DNA of 64,000 nucleotides from Datnioides undecimradiatus (lineage: Eukaryota; Chordata; Actinopteri; Lobotiformes; Datnioididae), in NCBI GenBank assembly GCA_008933995.1, contig WARS01000169.1, positions 124,001 to 188,000 on the forward strand, given 5' to 3'. The stretch's first letter is position 1. Each line of letters begins with the position of its first letter. The notes under the pieces are model-generated. The model saw only the letters and a program-made list of their open reading frames with translations, was not told where the DNA came from and searched no databases. Both the position numbers and the translations under genes were made by a program. Positions 56,535 through 64,000 of the stretch are shown one piece after another.

Positions 56535-59500
56535 AAAAACCCAGTGAGGTCATGGCCACTGCTATAGGGTCTAGTTACATGTGTGTTGTCCATGCGGGGC
56601 AACTGACACTGGCTCTTTCTCCTTTGTCTTCCTCTCTAATCTCCATCTCCTTACTCTCTCTCTCTCACTCACACACACACACAGAAACAGAACCTTGCAT
56701 ATACAACCTCTCATTAAACCATTCTCACAGTGGAATGCCCTGATGCCAGGCGTCTCTGAAGTGTAGGACTGGTTTGCAGACTAAGGTGGCAGCAGACTGC
56801 ACCAGATGCCCATAACCCGGTAAAACCACCATTTTAAAAGCCTCAAGAGCTCAAAGAGGCCTTTAAACTACACAGGGCTGCTGTAACAGACCTGCAGGCC
56901 ACCGGGATTACTTCCTACTTATGCCAAAGTGTGTTCTGCTTGGTTCCTCTGGAGTAACTCGTGTTTTAGAGTGCACCCAAAAGAGTAATCAACAGGTAGA
57001 AACACTGTCTACCCAAAGACTAGCAAATACAGGGAATGTAGACTACTTATAAATCAATACATGATACCACAAGATGCTTATGCTTATCTACATGTTCCAT
57101 ACACCTTCTACGTCGCTGCACATTTAAATGTTCTAGTGTTTGAAATCTTGTTTTTCCCGCGACAAGTGGATGGAATCTGATCGGCCACTCTGCGACAAAC
57201 CACAATGCAGCTTTTGTTTTCTGTCTCTTTGTTTGATTTAGCAAATGTTACCTGGAAACAAGCAAAGCCACCATATTCACGACAAAAGGAAATCAAATGA
57301 AATCGCTGAACGGTCTGATCGTGCTTGTTCTTCACAGAAAAACAGTGTATTTCACACTGCGTGCACACACGCCACACATTTTCTGTTTTCCTCTCTGAAT
57401 GTTTCCTTTCTTCTTGCCTCTGTGGTTCGCCGAACAGGGCAGGGAGACACTTCACTGACAGATAACATCAGGCTAGATTGTAAGAGCTGCAGTGGCGATC
57501 ATATATCCTCTTCCTGCTCCTGGTTTCCACACGCGCTCGGGTCAGCTGATCCACGCACTTTGCTTCTTTTTGGTTTCTGCCGAATGTGAGACCGGATTGA
57601 GGAATAGTTAGTTACAATAGATCCACTGGGAGTGATGGAATAGAAGAATGCATTTAAACAGAACTGCATCAAATGGTTATTTTGGGTATGGACTCTGGTG
57701 ATTATATTCTTACTTAATATGTTTTTCATAAAATTTCAAACTTTCAGTTACTATTCCCAATGTGCAAAGTCCACATATTCAAATGATTTTAAAATCAGTG
57801 AATGTGTCGGCACTTTGTAAAATCAGCAACAAAAAAACTTAAATAAAAATGCATGGATGAATGGAGGTTGAATATGTCGTTTAACATTTTAACTGTAATT
57901 TTTTGAGGTTGACGCACAAGTAAAGTGTTTCATATTTAATGATGAAGTGCAAATACACGTATGATGACAAGCGTGGGGGAGAGGTATACATTTTAGGCCT
58001 ACGGTGAGAATGTGTGAACCAGCTCCTGTTGAGCCTTACTTACCTGTGGTTTAACGTTCGTTTCACTGGCACCACCCATCCTTACTTTATACGTCTGAGT
58101 AACCTGACCTCACTTTAACATTTAATCAACAGGTTTAGAGTTCATTGCGAACAGAGCTAATATATCACCGAACAACATCCTGGAAAGGTAACAGTGCAGC
58201 TATTACACTATTTATTCAGCCCTAAATTGTCCCCCCAGCTTGTATTTCCAGTGTGTGTAGGCTTTTTGTCCCAGAACAGTATGAAGTCGTTAAATCTCAG
58301 CAGCTGCCACCGAAGCCTGACGGACGTCTTTGCACTGATCAGCAGCAGCATTAACCTCTGCAGATATATTATGGTCATTCTGAACATTTTGAACTATAGG
58401 GCCCCTTAAAGCCCAACTGCAGACACAGTAGTTGTGGTAGTAATGGTAGTAAGCGTAGACGGCGAATGAGAGAGCCGGCTATTTTTGACCTGCTGAACAA
58501 ATGGCTCGATTGTCCTGCCTCTAGGTGCGTGAAATCACTTGATATGTCAGGGGTAATGTTATATAATACCCTCAGAGGGGCCCCATAGCACTGTGTGTGT
58601 GAGAGTGTGTGTGTGTGTGCGTGTGTGTGTTGTCCCTATCACCCCAAACATCTTTGGTGTAAATGGGACAGAGGGGCCGCGTGGAGGCGTCTGCGGTGTG
58701 GCCTGAGGTAACATTGTCCTGAACGTTTTATTAGTGTGTCAAATCAATTCATGTTGTATTAACCTTTGAGCTAAAGGCTCCCTGCTGTGGTCAGCTGGGT
58801 AATTGGTCTGTTACTGGCCTCCAGCCGCAGTCTGTGTCTCCCTTGGGACATCTCCGTCTCTCTCGCCTGTACCCAGGCACCTAAACACACTTAAAGCCAT
58901 TGAAATTCCCCGAAATCGATGGAATTACTTTCCTAAGGATTTATTTCTCTGGCATTTGGTGGGAAAAACTCTTTCACTATAGTCCCAATTGCTGTTTTAA
59001 GCCTCCAGTGATAAGTACTTTAGGATTTGCTTCTATCTAAGAGTTACGTTGTTTTAATTCAGGATCACAGCTTGGCTTCGCCGCTCACCGACGGGTGAAC
59101 ATTGAGACTGAAACCCTGCAACAATTCAGCCCGTATTCAGTCAAATGACTTGAGTTTCAGTTGGTCGCTGGCTCACTAAGTCACTCTGCATCTGTCTGAG
59201 GAACAAACCTTCCTTATGGAGTGGCCAGAAAATACTTGGCTGCCTTCATAAAAGATCAAAAACACAACAGACACGTCATCGGTAAAAATCCAATTCAATT
59301 AAACGCTTTCAAATACATAGATCTCTGAGGAATGCACGAAGATGATGTGACAGTCTGATATGTGATATGCGATAAAAGGTCAACGCCGGCCCCGTTTATC
59401 AGTCTGGACTCCTCGCTGTATTTCGATATTGCCTGACCCAAAGAGCCGCGGAGAGTAATGGACAGCTCACATTCACTCCAGATCACCGAGGTTACTGACA

Positions 59501-60674
59501 CTGACCTCGGATCAGATGGCCCGTTGTTAGCGCACATGTAACAGGATCTCCTCCCATCTGGATGGGCTCCTGACTTTACGTCTGACTGTGAATGTGCGTG
59601 CGCGTGTGTATGTGTGCGCACGCCTGCGTGTGTGTGCGATAAATGGTCTCCCGTGACGTTTACAGATTCGGGCTAATTTCAACAAGTCGGTGAAGTGGAG
59701 GAAGAGAGAGACACACAACGCGTGTTTATCTAACCAGCGTCTGCGTTGTGTGCTCAGGGTGTTTTGTTTGCGTGGGTGTGCGTAGACGGGTTTTTCAGAG
59801 ACACCCTTCTGAGATGCCTGGTTAGACGGTGCAGAGAACGCACAAGTATACTTCAGAGCGCGAAGGTGTGAACTGTTAAGGAGTAGTAGTAGATGTTGTG
59901 CAGTAAAGTGTGCAAATCACAGATGTGCTCAGTGGAATATGTCTAATATCACAAGGGGAAGTACACCAGACTAATAATCATGCGCATGCAGTGATTGATG
60001 CCAGCCTGTCTTCTGTGCACACACTGGGCTCATTTGTCAGATTCACAAATGTGACTCTCCTTTCATGTTCCCCTATTGCTTAGGGATATTTATGAATATT
60101 AGATCTTGTCCTGACGCAGCCAAAATGTGCTATTTTACATTTAAGCTATATTATATTCAACCGACGGCTAACTCATGTCAAACATGTTGGCCGACAGGGA
60201 CCAGTCTGCCGGCAGCACTGAATAATTTGTGCTGTTTGGAGTGTGAAACACTTCTAAAGCAGGTCACTTCTCCCCATTTGCAGGTTTTAAGTACATGTGA
60301 AGCCTGTGTTAGTGTTATTTCTGCTGCCACCTGCCACGTCTTAGCACAGTTCCTTTATCAAGTTAAGTGCAGGTAACAGTTGAGTGTCACGTTGACAGTT
60401 TTCATTACTTTATAGATTTTATATATAAAAAAAAAAATTGTGATTATAGTTTTCCAAAAGTTTGCACCGTCTCTGCTGAATGTGTCCCGTCATGGTGCGT
60501 TGTATTTTGGTTCCCTAGCCATGCGCTTGGTCCAGTGTTTGCGAGGTGGGCACCAGTCTGCGCGTGCATATTTAATCATCCGCACATATATAGGATTGTT
60601 CCCGACTGCGTTAAAGCACAGAGTTCTTTTTTGTCCGCGTGTACGTGCGTCTATGGCCGCGCGTCCGCTCGTGC

Positions 60675-60687
60675 GCGCGCGCGTGCG
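60675..60687. repeat. CG-alternating tract
   Basis: GCGCGCGCGTGCG after CGTGC. Such alternation favours Z-DNA. Confidence 0.85.
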
Positions 60688-61089
60688 TTCATCCCTGACC
60701 AGAGCGCAGAGCATGTGCAGGAATGTTAATGTCTTCTTCCTTTGTTGTCCGTGCAGACAGCCGAGTGTGACTGTGCATATTCATGAAGCTGCCTGCCTGG
60801 AACACGTTAACTTTTACCAAGAAAAGAACATAGGTTTTAAAAATAAAAAAACAAGATGTGCGAATTGAAAGGAAGCAGAAAGAGTCGTGCGACAGAGTCA
60901 CAGCATATATAAATAGAGATAGTGGGACGTAAGGTGGATCAAAATAAGAACATGAGACAGAGACAGATGTCACAGTCCTGCCAGCAAACTTTATCTCAGT
61001 CTGACACTGCAGCTCATTAATGTTTTGCAACCCAGTTTTTCTGTGTTAGTCGCTCTGCCACTCTCCGGCACTCAGAGCTCTATGTAAAC

Positions 61090-61103
61090 AGGTCATGTGA
61101 CCC
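61090..61103. promoter_or_regulatory. Inverted nuclear-receptor half-sites around an M-box
   Basis: AGGTCA, TG, TGACCC. Both halves are perfect RGKTCA sites in inverted orientation with two-base spacing, one base short of an oestrogen-response element. The centre, TCATGTGA, is an MITF/TFE-type M-box. Confidence 0.3.
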
Positions 61104-63025
61104 GGCATTGCATCTTGTATTGAATTTAAAATGATGAAAACATGTCCGATCGGATGTTCATGCCCATTAGCCCCCTTTCTCTGGGATTTTTCAGCAACTT
61201 AAAAACAAATTTGCAGGATTTATACGGTATTTCTGCACCGGCGAATCGGTCTTTACTGACATCAGTTTGCTATTTATTGAATGCTGATTTGAAAACAAGT
61301 CATTGAACACAAAGTGAATTAGGAACCAGTCTGGATTGCTCCTTTGTTCATCCAGCAGAATCATCAAATGCACGTGTTTTAAAAGACGTTTGTCTTATTT
61401 TTGCCGAGTTAAATCAAATCGCGCGGTGCCTGCAGAGAGGACTCGGGCTTCAGCATGATGAGCAGATATCTCCTGTGGTCCTTATCAGCAGAAAAGCCTC
61501 TGCAGCCGATTGCAGCGCGTCTGAAGCTGCAGAGCCCTCCACCACCACCACGAGCTATCAGTGTCACCCTCGCCGCTGTTTTCATGACTCACAGCTTTCA
61601 CCACTGATGGCCTTCGAGATCAGTGAGCTCGTCTGAAATAACCCCCCCCCCCCACAGCGTTGCCTTACAGTGTTTGCGAGACAAGATTAAACAACAGTTG
61701 TGTGGCGTTAGCATTTGTTTGTCTGCTCCAGCCTTGTGTGTGTGAGGAGAAGTGTGACGTACAGTGCGAGCGTGTGGTGGGTTGTGATAATAAAGGTGCC
61801 CTGCTATCTGAGTAACTGTATGTGTGTGTATCTGGCGTGCGTGTGTTAAAACAGATAATGGGGAGATCCCTTTGAGTGAGCAGCTGTGTTGAGTGGCCCT
61901 ATCTCTGATGGGAAATGTGGAGAATGTGTTTGAAGTTAAGGAGAGCTGGAGTTTACGCGTGTGTGTGTGTGTGTGTGTGTGTGAGAGAAGTTATTCATCA
62001 TCTTGGATTTTACAGAGAAACTAAAACCGCAGTAATTCTAAAATAATGTGATCTGTTCTATCTGAAAATATCCAGAAATTTTCACTGAGCACACTCATAC
62101 AAAGCAGATGTATTTATACCCTTATATATACATTATGTATGAGGTGTATTTGTTGGAGCCATTTCCTGATGTTGCACTGGGAGCTGCCCAGGACAACCAC
62201 TCCTGCTGTATGCTGCCGAACAGCTGTATAGCAGCAGCTGGAGGAAACTCCACAGTACTTGTTCCTGTCAGTTGTTCCATACGACTCCACATTCCTCATG
62301 GGTTAAACATTCGATACGATGACGAGATCCCGGGGCAGCCGTCTTGTTCACGACATGCTCTCGCTGCCACTGGCGTCCATGAGCAGAGCAGTGGATGCTC
62401 TCCAGCCACAGCTCATCTGTTTACGTCCTATCGTCACCTCTGACATCCATGTGGAGACGACTAAAGGACGAGAAAAGAATGAACCCACAGGGTGCAAAAT
62501 AGATATTTGCACAAATCCACAGCTGGATTGGTTTTCAGAAATAGTGAGCTCTTAAACAACACCAGGAGGCACTTGCTCCCCACCTTTAATATGAAAATCG
62601 TGCTGCTCCTTGTCCATCCAATCATGGTTGTTGTCACCACCCAGATCATCTGTTTATCCCAGACAAACCTGCCACTAAATGCGTACGTATCACTGTTCTC
62701 TACGCCTGTGGACTCTTTCAAGGTAAAAAAAACCAAACATACCCAACAAATACTGAGAAAAGAAAGAGGAGACTTACTCATGAACTGGAAATGCTGCATC
62801 ACACCTCGATACCTGAATCAGGTCTATCTGCAGAATCTAACCAAAGCAAAGGTGTGTTGCGTTCAGCGGCATGCAGCGTGGAGTGTCAAAGACAGGAAAC
62901 AGATGAGAATGTCAACAAGGCCCTGAGTAGGGCTCTCAGCTTTGCGTCTGCTGGCAGCAGAGAGATGATTCACTGTCATTTGTCTAACCTGACAGCACAC
63001 CTGGTGTCTCCTCTCTGACAGACCG

Positions 63026-63028
<3 letters not shown>

Positions 63029-63067
<39 letters not shown>
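63029..63067. repeat. (GT)n microsatellite
   Basis: About 19 uninterrupted GT units. A GT and GA compound repeat follows at 63,182-63,212. Confidence 0.95.
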
Positions 63068-63069
<2 letters not shown>

Positions 63070-63181
63070 GTGGGTGGATGTATGGGTGTAATGAACGAAT
63101 TGTTCTAAAGTTTCCAGCTTCAGGCAAATTGCAACACACTCAGTCGAAAGATGACAGGGACACATGGAATGTTCATGTAGA

Positions 63182-63212
<31 letters not shown>

Positions 63213-63550
63213 TTATGTAAATGTGTATGTTATTGGCATGCAGACCTGTTGGAATCCCAAGCACCTGTTCAGCCGAAGCGGAGCAGGATGTAATTGCTTA
63301 CATAGATTCCTCTTTTACGAGCTCGCGCTGCATCCATAAATCTCTCTGAGAAGACGAAAAAGTGGTCGCATTTTTTAAAAAAACCCCAGTAATGTCATGA
63401 AAGCGGCATTGTTGTGATTGACTGTGTGTCAAACATGAATGTGCCCAGATGTCTACAGTGACCCTACGGTCCTTTTTGCAACCTCAACAGTGAAAAAACA
63501 CACCTCTGTACTCCATGGTCTATTTTATTTTAGATTTTAGCATTTTTTTA

Positions 63551-63579
63551 TATTATTATTATTATTATTATTATTATTA
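63551..63579. repeat. (ATT)n trinucleotide repeat
   Basis: About nine ATT units. Confidence 0.95.
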
Positions 63580-64000
63580 GTAGGGGACCAGCCTTTGTCC
63601 TCAGGTTAGCCTTAATAGACCAGAATGCATTGCAGCTGCATTGTACCTGCAGTAATCAGCGTTTTGATGTTGGCGTTTAGCTGCAAGCACAACTGCGCCC
63701 AAGTGCATCCTTTAAAAGCTGCCAGCATGGCTGTACACATGTTTATTTAAAGGCAGCCGTTGATTATAACTGTCTTTAAAATCTCTGAAAATCCTGTAAA
63801 CCAGTGATGATGTTGCATGTTAATTATAATAAGTAATTCTTCCAGTAATCGACAAGTCACAAGTTAATCATTTGTTGTACTTGCTCAAACAGAAATTCTG
63901 CCCACAATCAGCGAGGTAAGCCAGGATAAAGACAGCATGGAGAACGTGTCATTGATAAAGTAATTCTGCACTGAACATGATGGATGAGTTGGAGGGCCGT

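Larger units (their letters stand above)
55169..64000. other. Non-coding stretch, probably intron of the downstream gene
   Basis: No recognisable coding exon. Contains poly(T) runs (55,345-55,373 and 56,249-56,264), (GT)n at 56,496-56,532, CT/CA at 56,658-56,684, GT-rich sequence at 58,591-58,630, a CG alternation at 60,675-60,687, (GT)n at 61,959-61,983 and 63,029-63,067, GA repeats at 63,193-63,212 and (ATT)n at 63,551-63,579. A motif-rich segment at 58,730-58,960 and an IR2/E-box at 61,090-61,103 are possible regulatory sites. Confidence 0.5.

Noticed and set aside
62492-62926. 144-codon open frame with a hydrophobic stretch near 62,592-62,660
   Set aside because: No family resemblance. 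The possible donor at about 62,721 is A-rich and the frame has no supporting partner exons.
1-64000. tRNA, rRNA, CRISPR array or bacterial operon structure
   Set aside because: None seen on reading both strands. The tandem repeats are simple microsatellites and the genome is clearly vertebrate.

Overview
This is a vertebrate nuclear-genome window, almost certainly from a ray-finned (teleost) fish and probably a percomorph. The evidence is a multi-exon gene with GT-AG introns that matches teleost vitamin D receptor alpha, very many CA/GT microsatellites, and relics of Tc1-like and mariner-like transposons plus short dispersed repeats typical of fish genomes. There are no prokaryotic features, operons or CRISPR arrays.

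Region 1 (1 to about 10 kb, possibly 14.7 kb): the 3' half of vdra on the + strand. Five coding exons are visible (891-990, 1832-2009, 3933-4084, 4943-5059, 6469-6722). Together they encode 266 residues, from the end of the hinge through the whole insertion region and ligand-binding domain to the AF-2 helix and stop codon. The DNA-binding domain and promoter lie upstream of the window. The 3'UTR probably runs to a poly(A) signal at 10,005. A second strong poly(A) signal at 14,705 marks either a very long vdra isoform or an unknown transcript. The last vdra intron carries the decayed C-terminus of a Tc1-like transposase.

Region 2 (about 14.8 to 53.4 kb): roughly 39 kb in which I find no convincing protein-coding gene. 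It holds microsatellites, pyrimidine and purine tracts, a G-quadruplex motif, a perfect 22-bp inverted repeat, fish dispersed repeats (11.9, 20.1 and 25.6 kb), a LINE-like tail (43.1 kb) and a mariner transposase relic (44.2-44.4 kb, minus strand). Several candidate regulatory sites stand out: a consensus DR3 vitamin-D response element with extra half-sites at 42,750, a DR5 at 26,610, a perfect CLEAR/E-box palindrome at 17,694, and CTCF-like motifs at 15,140 and 20,128.

Region 3 (about 53.5 to 64 kb): a promoter-like segment with paired CCAAT boxes, a CArG-like element and GC-rich sequence, then a probable non-coding first exon ending in a good splice donor at 53,935. A candidate second exon lies at 55,100-55,168. 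This looks like the 5' end of the next + strand gene, whose recognisable coding exons lie beyond the window. By vertebrate synteny it could be hdac7, but nothing in the sequence proves that.

The working model is a receptor gene followed by a large non-coding, possibly regulatory interval and then the promoter of a downstream gene. No undescribed multi-gene system was found. The most testable new points are the DR3 cluster, the alternative 3' ends of vdra and the identity of the 53.6-kb promoter.
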